Assembly: GCF_024213665.1 (NCBI RefSeq)
Contig: NZ_JANAVP010000024.1
Location: 26,383 to 90,382 of the forward strand
Length of the DNA: 64,000 nt
Direction: 5' to 3'
From: Streptomyces sp. A3M-1-3
GTDB lineage: Bacteria; Actinomycetota; Actinomycetes; Streptomycetales; Streptomycetaceae
Both the position numbers and the translations under genes were made by a program. The first letter of the stretch is position 1; each line of letters starts with the position of its first letter. The notes beneath the pieces were generated by a model. It had not been told where the DNA came from. It saw only the letters and a program-made list of their open reading frames with translations, and ran no database searches. Shown here piece by piece: positions 45,652-53,983 of the stretch.

Positions 45652-46320
45652 GTGACGACGGACCAGCCAGCGGCCCCACCGGCCGGGCTGCGCGAACTGA
45701 AGAAGCAGCGCACCCGCGACGCGCTGCTGCGCGTGGCGCTCGAACTCTTTACGACCAAGGGGTACGAACGGACGACCGTCGACGAGATCGCCGACGCGGT
45801 GGAGGTCTCCCAGCGCACGTTCTTCCGCTACTTCGCGAACAAGGAAGAGGCCGCCTTCGCGGTCCAGGACCTGGTGGAGTCGCACTTCTACGCCTCCATG
45901 CTCGAACGACCGGCGCACGAAGGTCCGTTCGAAGCGATGCGCAACGCGGTTCTGGGCTCGTGGGACACCATCGGCGAGGCCATCGCCGAGGTGGTGCCGG
46001 TCGAACTTCACATGCGCGCCTACCAGTTGATCGAGTCGACGCCCGCCCTGCTCGCCGTACACCTGCGCCGCTCCGCCGAGCTGGAGGAGAAGGTCGCCCG
46101 GCTGATCGCCGAGCGCGAGGGTCTGGACGTGGACACCGACCCGCGTCCCCGTGTCGCCGTCGCGGCGTTCAGCGGCGTGATGCGGGTCACGGGGCGCCTC
46201 TGGGGGCAGGGGGAGGACGCGAGCATGGAGGCGATCCGCGGTCTGACGGAGAGTTACCTCGACCATCTCGGACCCGCCCTCGCGGCGAACTGGCGTACAC
46301 CGGATGCGCACGGAGAGTGA
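45652..46320 (+). CDS. TetR-family regulator
   Basis: A ~222-aa repressor. The HTH is ELKKQRTRDALLRVALELF...TTVDEIADAVEVSQRTFFRYFANKEE, close to MftR/AcrR-like regulators. A ligand-binding C-terminal helical domain follows. GTG at 45652 has AGAAGAGGA at 7 bases; a longer ATG start at 45628 is possible. It probably controls the divergent MFS gene and itself. Confidence 0.9.
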   Translation: MTTDQPAAPPAGLRELKKQRTRDALLRVALELFTTKGYERTTVDEIADAVEVSQRTFFRYFANKEEAAFAVQDLVESHFYASMLERPAHEGPFEAMRNAVLGSWDTIGEAIAEVVPVELHMRAYQLIESTPALLAVHLRRSAELEEKVARLIAEREGLDVDTDPRPRVAVAAFSGVMRVTGRLWGQGEDASMEAIRGLTESYLDHLGPALAANWRTPDAHGE

Positions 46321-46428
46321 CGTAATTCTCGGCGCAGTGCCCTGAATTGCCCCGATCCCGCAGCCGGATACGTGAGCTTGCTCACCCAGTGCACAGACGC
46401 CGCGGCGCGTCTCCTAGGGTGTTCAGCA

Positions 46429-47640
46429 GTGACTTACTTCGGCTCCTCCCCCACACTCAGCGCCTGGCGCGCGCTGCTCGCCCTCGCCGTGGTCTTCGTG
46501 ATGCTGTCGACGACCGGCTGGACGGCCGTACGCCATCAGCCGACCGAGTCCGAACCGCGCCCGGCCGCACTCGCGGCGTGGGAGCGCGGCTCGATCGACG
46601 GGCGCGACCTACCGGATCCGCTCGCGCCGCCGGAGGCGGTGGACCGTTTCTTCGACCGGCTCGGCGGAAAGCAGCGGACCCGGCTCGCCGACCGCCACCC
46701 GCTGGTCGTCGGCAACCTGGAAGGCGCGCCTGTCACGCTGCGATACCGAGCGAACCACCGGGCACTCGTCATGGCCCGCAAGACCGAGGAGCAGCGCACC
46801 CGCGACCCGCGGCTGTCGCCCGCCGGACGGCACGAGGCCGGGCGCCGGCAGCACCGCATCGAGTCGCTCCTGCGCGGCGGCCGGCAGATCCTGTCCTTCG
46901 ACCCCACGGGGGCCGGCCGGGCCGCCGAGGTCTTCGGCGACCTCGACCGCGCGGAACGCGTCTCCGTGGTCGTGCCCGGAGTCGACACCAATCTGCTGAC
47001 GTTCGAGAAGACCAAGCGCCGCTACACCGCGCCGGTCGGCATGGCGCAGTCGCTGTACGCGGCCGAGCGCACCGCGAGCCCCCGGTCCAGGACCGCCGTC
47101 ATCGCCTGGGCCGACTACACCGCGCCCGTCGGCCTCGGCATGGACGCGGCCATCGGCAGACTGGCCAGGGACGGCGCGGAGCGGCTCGGATCGATGGTCG
47201 GCGCCCTGCCCGGGCAGCCGAGCGTCGCCCTGTTCTGCCACAGCTACGGTTCCGTGGTGTGCGGCGTCGCCGCCCGCGAGCTGCCCTCCCGGGTCACCGA
47301 CATCGCGGTCGCGGGCAGCCCGGGCATGCGGGTCGAGAACGCCGCCGAGCTGGGCACGCGGGCTCGCGTGTGGGCCATGCGCGACGCCGACGACTGGATC
47401 GCCGACGTGCCGTACCTGGCGGTGGGCGGGCTGGGCCACGGGGCCGATCCCGTAGCCCCCGACTTCGGTGCCCGGATACTCTCCGCGGACGGCGCGGTGG
47501 GGCACGCCGGCTATTTCGAGCCGGACACCGGGAGCCTCGACAACTTCGCGCGCATCGGCGTCGGTTCGTACCGCACGGTGAGCTGCGCGAGCGCCAACAC
47601 GGCGTGCAGCAGTGGAATTTACGGCGCGGAAGGCATCTGA
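46429..47640 (+). CDS. DUF1023 alpha/beta-hydrolase with N-terminal membrane segment
   Basis: A ~403-aa protein. An N-terminal hydrophobic segment (AWRALLALAVVFVMLSTTGW) suggests a membrane anchor or signal. The catalytic part has VSVVVPGVDTNLLTF, VIAWADYTAP and the nucleophile elbow VALFCHSYGSVV (Ser in HSYGS), then DIAVAGSPGM, matching DUF1023 (alpha/beta hydrolase_8). The final GHAGYF supplies a candidate His. Substrate unknown. A GTGAGC/GCTCAC dyad lies at 46372-46385 upstream. Confidence 0.85.
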   Translation: MTYFGSSPTLSAWRALLALAVVFVMLSTTGWTAVRHQPTESEPRPAALAAWERGSIDGRDLPDPLAPPEAVDRFFDRLGGKQRTRLADRHPLVVGNLEGAPVTLRYRANHRALVMARKTEEQRTRDPRLSPAGRHEAGRRQHRIESLLRGGRQILSFDPTGAGRAAEVFGDLDRAERVSVVVPGVDTNLLTFEKTKRRYTAPVGMAQSLYAAERTASPRSRTAVIAWADYTAPVGLGMDAAIGRLARDGAERLGSMVGALPGQPSVALFCHSYGSVVCGVAARELPSRVTDIAVAGSPGMRVENAAELGTRARVWAMRDADDWIADVPYLAVGGLGHGADPVAPDFGARILSADGAVGHAGYFEPDTGSLDNFARIGVGSYRTVSCASANTACSSGIYGAEGI

Positions 47641-47725
47641 CGCGCGTAGAGACCGCCCGGAGGGGCGGAAATCGCGCCGGGCGACGAGGGGGACGCGGAA
47701 GCGCGTGCCGCATACGATGAGCCGC

Positions 47726-48595
47726 ATGGGTGATGTGCTGGCCGGAGTTCATGCCGCCTGGGAGTTCGACACGGACTCCGTGCTCATCCGCTTCGAACGG
47801 GGCATCCGCACGCCGAAGCTGTTCCAGGCGCTCGGCGAACGCCGCATCCCCCACGAGGCGTTGGCGGCGGTGACCCTCACCCCGGGCAAGCGGGGCACCG
47901 TTGTGCTGCACGCGGTGCCGAGAGCGGGCGCCGATCCGCTGATGGAGGCCGCGGCCGGCCAGCTGAAGGAGTGCTGCGACCCGTACCGGCTGGTGCTGCC
48001 CGCCGAGCGCGAGACGCCGGCCGGGTATTACGCGGACGAACTGCGCGCCGCCCTGCCTGCTGCCGGGGACGGCTCGCCCGCCGACCGCTTCCTGATTCCG
48101 GCGCCCACCGCTCCGCAGCACTTCAAGGCGTACGACGGGAAAGCGTCCTTCGACGGGTCGCACGTGTCCTTCCGGTGGTTCTGGACGGGCGCGTCCTCCG
48201 CCAAGTGGAAGGCGGGCGACCAGAGTTTCCCGGTGTCGGCGCTCAGCGGTGTCGAGTGGCGCTCCCCCGACGTGTTCGACGGCTACCTGCGGCTGGTCCC
48301 CCGCGACGGCGTCGGCACTGGGACGGTGCCGCAGCCGCCGCAGGCGGACCAGGACCCGGCGGCCGTGGTGTTCGGGCTCGGCTACGGCCCGGTGCACGAG
48401 TCGCTGCCGTTCGCGGCGGCCGTACTGCGGGCGGTACGGGACCGGGGGCCCGCGCTGCCCGCAGCATCGGCCGCCCGCCGCGACCCGGCGGACATCGCCG
48501 AGCGGATCCGCCACCTGGGCGAGCTGCACGGCACCGGCCTGCTGACGGACGAGGAGTTCAGCACGAAGAAGGCCGACCTACTGGCAGAGCTGTAG
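47726..48595 (+). CDS. DUF4429 protein with C-terminal SHOCT domain
   Basis: A ~289-aa protein of two similar beta-rich halves (DTDSVLIRFERGIRTPKLFQALGERRIPHEAL; GSHVSFRWFWTGASSAKWKAGDQSFPVSAL), as in DUF4429. It ends in a short SHOCT motif: DIAERIRHLGELHGTGLLTDEEFSTKKADLLAEL, split here by description. SHOCT is an oligomerisation motif. Function unknown. ATG at 47726 chosen by family start; 47717 is possible. Confidence 0.85.
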   Translation: MGDVLAGVHAAWEFDTDSVLIRFERGIRTPKLFQALGERRIPHEALAAVTLTPGKRGTVVLHAVPRAGADPLMEAAAGQLKECCDPYRLVLPAERETPAGYYADELRAALPAAGDGSPADRFLIPAPTAPQHFKAYDGKASFDGSHVSFRWFWTGASSAKWKAGDQSFPVSALSGVEWRSPDVFDGYLRLVPRDGVGTGTVPQPPQADQDPAAVVFGLGYGPVHESLPFAAAVLRAVRDRGPALPAASAARRDPADIAERIRHLGELHGTGLLTDEEFSTKKADLLAEL

Positions 48596-48618
48596 CCCCC
48601 GGCCGCCAGGGCCGTCGG

Positions 48619-49647
48619 TTACTCGCGGGCCGCCGCCGTGGACGACATGTCCGGGTAGCGGTCGCCCGCGACCTGGGCGGCGATCGGCTCCAGGAGCGCC
48701 AGTTCACCGGCGGTCAGGGTGAGCCGCGTGGCGGCGACGTTCTCCAGCAGCCGACTGCGCTTGCGAGTGCCGGGGATCGGCACCACCGTGAGCCCGTGCA
48801 CCTCGGCCCGCTGCTGTACCCACGCCAGGGCCACCTGCGCGGCCGTCGCGCCGTGGGCCGCGGCGATCTTGTGGACCGGCTCCAGCAGTGCCGCGTTCGC
48901 CTTCGCGTTGTCGCCCGTGAAGCGCGGCTGGTACTTCCGGAAGTCGCCTTCGGAGAGGTCCTTGCCGGCGTCCGCGAACGCGCCGGTCAGGAAGCCGCGC
49001 CCGAGCGGCGAGTACGGCACGAAGGTCACCCCGAGCTCCGCCGCCGCGCCCACCGCGCTGCGCTCGACGTCGCGGCTGAACAGCGACCACTCCGACTGAA
49101 GGGCCGCGATCGGGTGCACGGCGTGCGCCTCGCGCAGCTCCGCGCCCGTCACCTCGCTCAGCCCCAGCTGCCGTACCTTGCCCTGCTGTACGAGTTCGGC
49201 CATCGCCCCGACCGACTCGGCCAGCGGCACGGACGGGTCCCGGCGGTGCATGTAGTAGAGGTCGATGACCTCGACGTTCAGCCGCCGCAGGCTCGCCTCC
49301 ACCGCCTGGCGGATGTACGGGGCGTCGTTACGCACGCCCCGGACCTGCTCGTCGTCGGTCCGCTCGATGGCGAACTTCGTGGCGAGGGTGATCTCGTCGC
49401 GGTGCGCGGCGACGAACGGCGCGAGGAACTCCTCGTTGGCTCCGCTCCCGTACATGTCGGCGGTGTCGAAGAGCGTGACCCCCGCCTCCAGCGCCGCTGC
49501 CAGGGTGTCGCGCGCCGCCGCCTCGTCCGTATCTCCGTAGAACTCACTCATGCCCATGCAGCCGAGCCCCTGCACGCCGACCTGCGGGCCGTCCGTGCCG
49601 AGTTCCACCGTCGCGATCCTGCTGTTCCTGTCAGTCATCAGGCTCAT
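48619..49647 (-). CDS. Aldo/keto reductase
   Basis: A 342-aa NADPH-dependent oxidoreductase of the AKR13/YakC type. The catalytic tetrad is visible: Asp/Tyr in LFDTADMYGSGANEE, Lys in LATKF, His in YYMHRRD. NADP-binding IPGTRKRSRLLEN lies near the C-terminus. It follows a MerR gene with an ATGA overlap, so the regulator and enzyme are co-translated. Likely an aldehyde or quinone detoxifying enzyme induced by MerR. Confidence 0.93.
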   Translation of the reverse strand: MSLMTDRNSRIATVELGTDGPQVGVQGLGCMGMSEFYGDTDEAAARDTLAAALEAGVTLFDTADMYGSGANEEFLAPFVAAHRDEITLATKFAIERTDDEQVRGVRNDAPYIRQAVEASLRRLNVEVIDLYYMHRRDPSVPLAESVGAMAELVQQGKVRQLGLSEVTGAELREAHAVHPIAALQSEWSLFSRDVERSAVGAAAELGVTFVPYSPLGRGFLTGAFADAGKDLSEGDFRKYQPRFTGDNAKANAALLEPVHKIAAAHGATAAQVALAWVQQRAEVHGLTVVPIPGTRKRSRLLENVAATRLTLTAGELALLEPIAAQVAGDRYPDMSSTAAARE

Positions 49648-50027
49648 GCTTTCTCCGACGCCCGCCGGGCGCCGGCATAGGAGTCGATCTTGTAGTCGAG
49701 TACGGCGAGCGTGTCGTTCAACTCCGCGATCCGCGCCCGCACATCGCGCCGCGTCTGCTCCAGCAGCTCCCGCCGCGCCTCGAAGGTGTGCTCGCCCTCG
49801 CGTACGAGTTCGGCGTAGCGGACCATGTCGGCCACCGGCATCCCGGTCAGCCGCAGCTTGGTCACGAAGGCGAGCCAGTCCAGATCGCGGTTGGTGAAGC
49901 GGCGCTGGCCGGTGTGCGACCGGTCCACGTGCGGCATCAGGCCGATCCGCTCGTACCAGCGCAGGGTGTGCGCCGTCAGTCCGCTGAGGGCGGCGACCTC
50001 GCTGATGGTGTAACCCGTCACGGTCAT
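49644..50027 (-). CDS. MerR-family regulator of the aldo/keto reductase
   Basis: A 127-aa MerR protein: GYTISEVAALSGLTAHTLRWYERIGLMPHVDRSHTGQRRFTNRDLDWLAFV is the winged-helix DNA-binding domain, followed by a coiled-coil (RRELLEQTRRDVRARIAELNDTLAVLDYKID). No Cys pair, so it senses an organic signal rather than metals. ATG at 50027 is the natural start; the frame is open upstream but runs through the promoter. Confidence 0.92.
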   Translation of the reverse strand: MTVTGYTISEVAALSGLTAHTLRWYERIGLMPHVDRSHTGQRRFTNRDLDWLAFVTKLRLTGMPVADMVRYAELVREGEHTFEARRELLEQTRRDVRARIAELNDTLAVLDYKIDSYAGARRASEKA

Positions 50028-50034
50028 GTCCACC

Positions 50035-50065
50035 ACGCTAGAACCTTGGAGTGCACTCCAAGCAA
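50035..50065 (-). promoter_or_regulatory. MerR-type promoter with perfect 18-bp operator
   Basis: Leftward TTGCTT (50065-50060) and TAGCGT (50040-50035) are separated by 19 bases, the over-long spacer MerR activators require. The palindrome CTTGGAGTGCACTCCAAG (50045-50062) lies in it. Only 7 bases separate the -10 from the merR ATG, so the transcript may be leaderless. Confidence 0.8.
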
Positions 50066-50083
50066 GCCTGAGACGTACGGGCG

Positions 50084-50407
50084 TCAGAGCAGCCCGAGCA
50101 CCAGCTTGACCGCATGCTCGATCTCCGCCCACTCCTCGGGCTCGACCCGCCCCGCGAAGTCGCCCAGTCTTTCGGAAGCCACGGCGGTCATCTGCTCGAC
50201 GAGCACCACGGTCGCCGTGCCGTCCATGTCGAGGCGCGGGTGGATGATCCCCGGGCGGGCACTCGTGGACGTCGGGGCCACGACGAGCGTCGACGTGGCC
50301 AGCAGTTCCGTCTGCAGGACGACCGCGAAGCGCGCGCCCTGCCGCCCATGGCCGACTGCGGTCTTGTCGGCACGCAACCGGTAGAGGTCACCACGCACGC
50401 AGGTCAC
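50084..50407 (-). CDS. MazF/PemK-type toxin
   Basis: A 107-aa predicted mRNA interferase: VRGDLYRLRADKTAVGHGRQGARFAVVLQTELL is the conserved MazF opening, VVAPTSTSARPGIIHPRLDMDGTATVVLVEQM the second. It overlaps the antitoxin gene by 20 bases. Acts in the cytoplasm to cleave RNA when free of antitoxin. Confidence 0.88.
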   Translation of the reverse strand: MTCVRGDLYRLRADKTAVGHGRQGARFAVVLQTELLATSTLVVAPTSTSARPGIIHPRLDMDGTATVVLVEQMTAVASERLGDFAGRVEPEEWAEIEHAVKLVLGLL

Positions 50408-50627
50408 TCATCTCTTCCTGCACGGCAGCGATTTCCTGCTGGTAAGCCGGGTCCGCCTGCCATTCGGCCAGCTCTGCCCGCGCGCGGCGGTACTGCTCGG
50501 CCACGTAGACCTCGTGGATCGCCTGCCTTATGACGTCGGACGCCGTGGCTCCACGCTGTTCTGCCAGCGCCTCCAGCTCGCGCCGCGTGACCTCGTCCGG
50601 CCGGAAGCTGATCGCCTTGACTGTCAT
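50388..50627 (-). CDS. Ribbon-helix-helix antitoxin
   Basis: A 79-aa protein with an N-terminal RHH domain (VKAISFRPDEVTRRELEALAEQRGATASDVIRQAIHEVY) and an acidic C-terminal helix (YQQEIAAVQEEMSDLRAW) that would bind the toxin. First gene of the toxin-antitoxin operon and probable autorepressor at the repeats just upstream. Confidence 0.87.
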   Translation of the reverse strand: MTVKAISFRPDEVTRRELEALAEQRGATASDVIRQAIHEVYVAEQYRRARAELAEWQADPAYQQEIAAVQEEMSDLRAW

Positions 50628-50655
50628 ACGGCCACTGTAAGACAGGCTGTATGAC
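50621..50655. promoter_or_regulatory. Candidate antitoxin operator repeats
   Basis: Three related 9-mers, CTGTCATAC (50621-50629), CTGTAAGAC (50635-50643) and CTGTATGAC (50647-50655), at 14- and 12-base steps over the antitoxin start, fit serial RHH dimers. Confidence 0.5.
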
Positions 50656-50682
50656 GCGGCAACGCCCCAGTATGCTCACCCC

Positions 50683-51504
50683 ATGGACAGCCTGCGGATG
50701 ATCGAGAACTGGCCGGTACCGACCGCGGCGGCCGCCGTCGTACGAGCCGACGGGACCGTCGCCGGTAGCCACGGCCCCACCTCGCAGTGCTTCCCGCTCG
50801 CCTCGGTCACCAAGCCCCTCGTCGCCTACGCGGCGCTCGTGGCGTACGAAGAGGGCGCGATCGAGTTCGGTGAACCGGCCGGGCCCGACGGCGCCACGGT
50901 CCGCCACCTGCTCGCCCACACCTCCGGCCTGGCCTTCGACGAGCACCGCGTGGTGGCTCCGCCCGGCGAGCGCCGGCTCTACTCCAACGCCGGCTTCGAG
51001 GCCCTCGGCGACCACATCGCCAAGGCCACGGACATCCCGTTCGCCGACTATCTCCACCAGGCGGTCCTGGAGCCGCTCGGCATGGTCGCCACCAGCCTCG
51101 ACGGCTCCCCCGCCAAGGACGCCGTCTCCACCGTCGACGACCTCGTCCGCTTCGCGGCCGAACTCCAGGCCCCGCGCCTGCTCGACCCCCGCACGGTCGC
51201 CGAGGCCACCTCGGTCGTCCACCCGGGCCTCAAGGGCGTGCTCCCCGGCTACGGGCACCAGTCGCCGAACGACTGGGGCCTCGGCTTCGAGATCCGCGAC
51301 GCCAAGTCCCCGCACTGGACGGGCGGTTCGTCCTCCCCGCGGACCTTCGGGCACTTCGGCCAGTCCGGTACGTTCCTGTGGGTCGACCCGGACGCCCGCG
51401 CGGCGTGCGTCGCGCTCACGGACCGGGCGTTCGGCCCCTGGGCGATCGAGACGTGGCCCGCCTTCACCGATGCGGTCCTCGCGGAAATCGCCTCCGGGCG
51501 CTGA
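50683..51504 (+). CDS. Serine hydrolase, class C beta-lactamase / esterase-like
   Basis: A 273-aa penicillin-binding-protein-like enzyme: nucleophile motif SVTK (in PLASVTKPLVAY), second motif YSNAG, and third motif HFGQSG in place of KTG. No signal peptide, so it is cytoplasmic and more likely an esterase or peptidase than an antibiotic-degrading lactamase. Its 3' end overlaps the convergent HATPase gene by 41 bases. Confidence 0.87.
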   Translation: MDSLRMIENWPVPTAAAAVVRADGTVAGSHGPTSQCFPLASVTKPLVAYAALVAYEEGAIEFGEPAGPDGATVRHLLAHTSGLAFDEHRVVAPPGERRLYSNAGFEALGDHIAKATDIPFADYLHQAVLEPLGMVATSLDGSPAKDAVSTVDDLVRFAAELQAPRLLDPRTVAEATSVVHPGLKGVLPGYGHQSPNDWGLGFEIRDAKSPHWTGGSSSPRTFGHFGQSGTFLWVDPDARAACVALTDRAFGPWAIETWPAFTDAVLAEIASGR

Positions 51505-51958
51505 GAGAACGTGATGGACCCGGCCGCCGCACATCAGCAGCCGTGGCGGCCAGGCACTCGAACCACACCGTCTTGCCCCCGCCGTCAGGGCGGGTCTCCA
51601 CGCCCCAGTCGTCCGTAACGGCGTCGACCAGCAGCAGCCCTCGCCCGCCCTCGGCCAGATCGTCGCCGCCGGCCGGGCGGGGCAGTCGAGGACAGCCGTC
51701 CGCGACCTCGACCCGCACGCCGCCGGCCTGGAGCAGGATGCGCGTCTGACAGCGGCGGCCGGGGACGTGCCCTACGACGTTCGCGATCAGCTCGGTCAGC
51801 GCCAGCTCGGCCGCGTCGGCCACATCGAGCAGGTCCCAGCTGGTGAGGTACATGCGCAGGATGCGGCGCAGATGCCGCGCCGAGTGCTCACCCACGGAGA
51901 AGTCGGTGCGGTATTCCGCCGCAACATCCGCCGCCTGCGGATCGGTTGTGTGATTCAT
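51464..51958 (-). CDS. HATPase_c anti-sigma-factor-like protein
   Basis: A 164-aa Bergerat-fold ATPase: N box ELALTELIANVVGH, G1 box VEVADGCPRLP, G2 box EGGRGLLLVDAV. These small stand-alone kinase domains in Streptomyces resemble RsbW/SpoIIAB. Such genes are often next to XRE-DUF397 pairs, here divergent from one. Partner sigma factor unknown. The tail overlaps the serine hydrolase gene. Confidence 0.88.
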   Translation of the reverse strand: MNHTTDPQAADVAAEYRTDFSVGEHSARHLRRILRMYLTSWDLLDVADAAELALTELIANVVGHVPGRRCQTRILLQAGGVRVEVADGCPRLPRPAGGDDLAEGGRGLLLVDAVTDDWGVETRPDGGGKTVWFECLAATAADVRRPGPSRSLSARRRFPRGPHR

Positions 51959-52042
51959 GCCACCAGCGTGCGACGAAGCGATTACGCTCGGCTATGTACC
52001 GAAACGAACGCCGCGAGGCATTGCAGGCCGGAGGTGCCCACC

Positions 52043-52891
52043 GTGGCCAATGTGCAGTCACTCGACCCCAGCGCTTCCCCGTTGGACTACTACGGCTGGG
52101 AGCTCCGCCGCCAGAGAGAGGCCAGCGGCCTCAGGCAGGGCCAGCTGGGCGAGATCATCTTCTGCACGGGCTCCCTGATTGGCCAGATCGAGACCACGAA
52201 GAAGGTCCCCACCCGTGATTTCTCCGAGCGGGTGGATGCGGCACTCGGTACGGACGGGGTGTTCTCGCGGCTCGTCGGCCTGGTCCTGCGCAGCCAGCTG
52301 CCGACCTGGTTCCAGCCATATGCGGAGATGGAGGCCCGCGCCGCGTACATCTCCACGTACCAGGCACAGCTGGTGTACGGGCTGCTGCAGACGGAGGAGT
52401 ACGCGCGGGCGGTGCTTGCCACCGGAATGCCGGACGATCTTGAGGGCCTGGTCGCGGCACGGCTGGAGCGCCAGCGCATCCTGCAGCGGGATCGGCCGCC
52501 GCTCGCCTGGGCGATCCTCGACGAGGCCGCGCTGTACCGGCCGATCGGCGGCCGCGAGGTCATGCGAAGGCAACTCACCCGCCTGTTGGACTTCACCGGT
52601 CACCGCTGGATGCGTATCCAGGTGCTGCCCTTCGCGGCTGGTGAACACGCGAGCCTGGCCGGTTCGTTCAACCTCCTCCGCTTCGAGGACGACCCGGATC
52701 TCGTCTACACGGAGGACGTCATCTCCGGCCACATGACCGCCAACCCCGAGACCATCCGGGAAGCCGCACTCCGTTACGCTCACTTGCAGGCCGCCGCCCT
52801 CTCCGTCGAGGATTCGGCGGCACTGATCACCCGCGTGATGGAGGAACGCTATGGAGACAGGTCCCGACCTGAAGAACGCGCGGTGGCGTAA
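52043..52891 (+). CDS. XRE-family regulator with DUF5753 domain
   Basis: A 282-aa protein. N-terminal HTH: YYGWELRRQREASGLRQGQLGEIIFCTGSLIGQIE. The DUF5753 domain follows (WFQPYAEMEARAAYISTYQAQLVYGLLQTEEYARAVL, PLAWAILDEAALYRPIGG). This WhiJ-like class works with a DUF397 partner. GTG at 52043 has GGAGG 8 bases upstream. It overlaps the DUF397 gene by 41 bases. Confidence 0.92.
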   Translation: MANVQSLDPSASPLDYYGWELRRQREASGLRQGQLGEIIFCTGSLIGQIETTKKVPTRDFSERVDAALGTDGVFSRLVGLVLRSQLPTWFQPYAEMEARAAYISTYQAQLVYGLLQTEEYARAVLATGMPDDLEGLVAARLERQRILQRDRPPLAWAILDEAALYRPIGGREVMRRQLTRLLDFTGHRWMRIQVLPFAAGEHASLAGSFNLLRFEDDPDLVYTEDVISGHMTANPETIREAALRYAHLQAAALSVEDSAALITRVMEERYGDRSRPEERAVA

Positions 52892-53117
52892 GTCCAGTTA
52901 CAGCGGAAACACCGGCGGCGACTGCGTCGAGTGCACGGTGACCGGCGGCGCGGCCTGGCGAAAGTCGTCGTACAGCGGCACCAGCGGCGGTGAGTGCGTC
53001 GAGGTGGCCGACGGCTGCCACGGCGCGGTCCCGGTCCGCGACAGCAAGAACCCGGCCGGCCCCGTCCTGCTCTTCGGAGCGCCCGCCTGGCGGACCTTCG
53101 TGGACGGACTCCGTTAG
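52851..53117 (+). CDS. DUF397 protein with duplicated motif
   Basis: An 88-aa partner of the XRE regulator. The DUF397 motif WRKSSYSG occurs twice: WRKSSYSGNTGGDCVEC and WRKSSYSGTSGGECVEVADG, an internal duplication of the N-terminal half; the family normally has one. The end (VPVRDSKNPAGPVLLFGAPAW, FVDGLR) is standard. DUF397 proteins may be small effectors or antagonists of the XRE regulator. Confidence 0.9.
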   Translation: METGPDLKNARWRKSSYSGNTGGDCVECTVTGGAAWRKSSYSGTSGGECVEVADGCHGAVPVRDSKNPAGPVLLFGAPAWRTFVDGLR

Positions 53118-53210
53118 ACCGCGGGCCGGTTCGATTGTCAGTGCTGCCCCCTACGATCGTTTTCCATAGCTGATTTAGCACGGAAGTACGGCGACCAGGG
53201 GGTACACACG

Positions 53211-53983
53211 ATGGGGACGTCACCGCTGTCAGCGTCGCAGATGCGTGCGCCCGAGCCGACCATCGCACCGATCACCTCACTCGCCTCGCGGGTCCTGACC
53301 GGCGACATAGTTTTACCCAAGTTCCAGCGGGCGTTCGTGTGGACCCCGCAACAGATCCTGTACTTGCTTGACTCGGTGCGCCGGAACTACCCCATCGGCA
53401 GCCTGCTCATGTGGCGTACCACGGCCAAACTGGCCAGCGGACATGAGATCGCGGGGCTGGACACCGTGCCGCAGCACGAGGGTGCCCCGGTGCACTACGT
53501 CCTCGACGACCAGCAGCGGCTGGCCAGTCTGGTGGGCGCGCTGCACGGCTCGGGGGCGGTGTGGGAGATCGCGTACGACCTGGAGCGCGAGGAGTTCCTT
53601 CACCTCACGGAGGACGCTCCGACCGGACCGCACATCATGCCGGTGCGGGATCTCACTTCCGTCGGTGCGATGCTGTCGTGGATCCGGCGGGACAACCCGG
53701 ACGACGAACTCCAGTGGCGTGCCCAGGCGTTGAGCGAGCCTGCTCATGTCGCACGAGAAGCCTCTGGACCTGAACACGGGCCGGGTCATCGACGTGGCGG
53801 ACGCTCTGTCCTGGCAGAACGGGAAGCAGTTCCAACACTCCTTAACCGCGCGCGTACCTGAAGAACCAGAGGGTGAGCGCGGGAAAGGCGAGGTCTGCGG
53901 CATCCGCGGCGGCGGTCGGCCTGTGCTTCCTGGACCATGTGGCGGTCACCGACGGGGGGTGGCGGCGGGTGCCACCCGAGTGA
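53211..53983 (+). pseudogene. Decayed DUF262 (GmrSD-like) gene
   Basis: Residues 1-170 of frame one are a good DUF262 N-terminus: DIVLPKFQRAFVWTPQQILYLLDSVRRNYPIGSLLMW and YVLDDQQRLASLVGAL (family DGQQR). Near 53740 coding shifts frame to KPLDLNTGRVIDVADALSWQNGKQFQHS, then near 53850 to a third frame, RAYLKNQRVSAGKARSAAS, ending at 53983. The latter pieces recall the HNH-like C-terminus of this family (eFHHfFPraYLK). The middle ~250 residues are missing. So: one deletion and two frameshifts. GmrSD proteins are Type IV restriction enzymes against modified phage DNA. Confidence 0.7.

Noticed and set aside
50683..51504. Calling the serine hydrolase an antibiotic-resistance beta-lactamase
   Set aside because: No signal peptide and the KTG motif is replaced by HFGQSG; an esterase/peptidase role is at least as likely.
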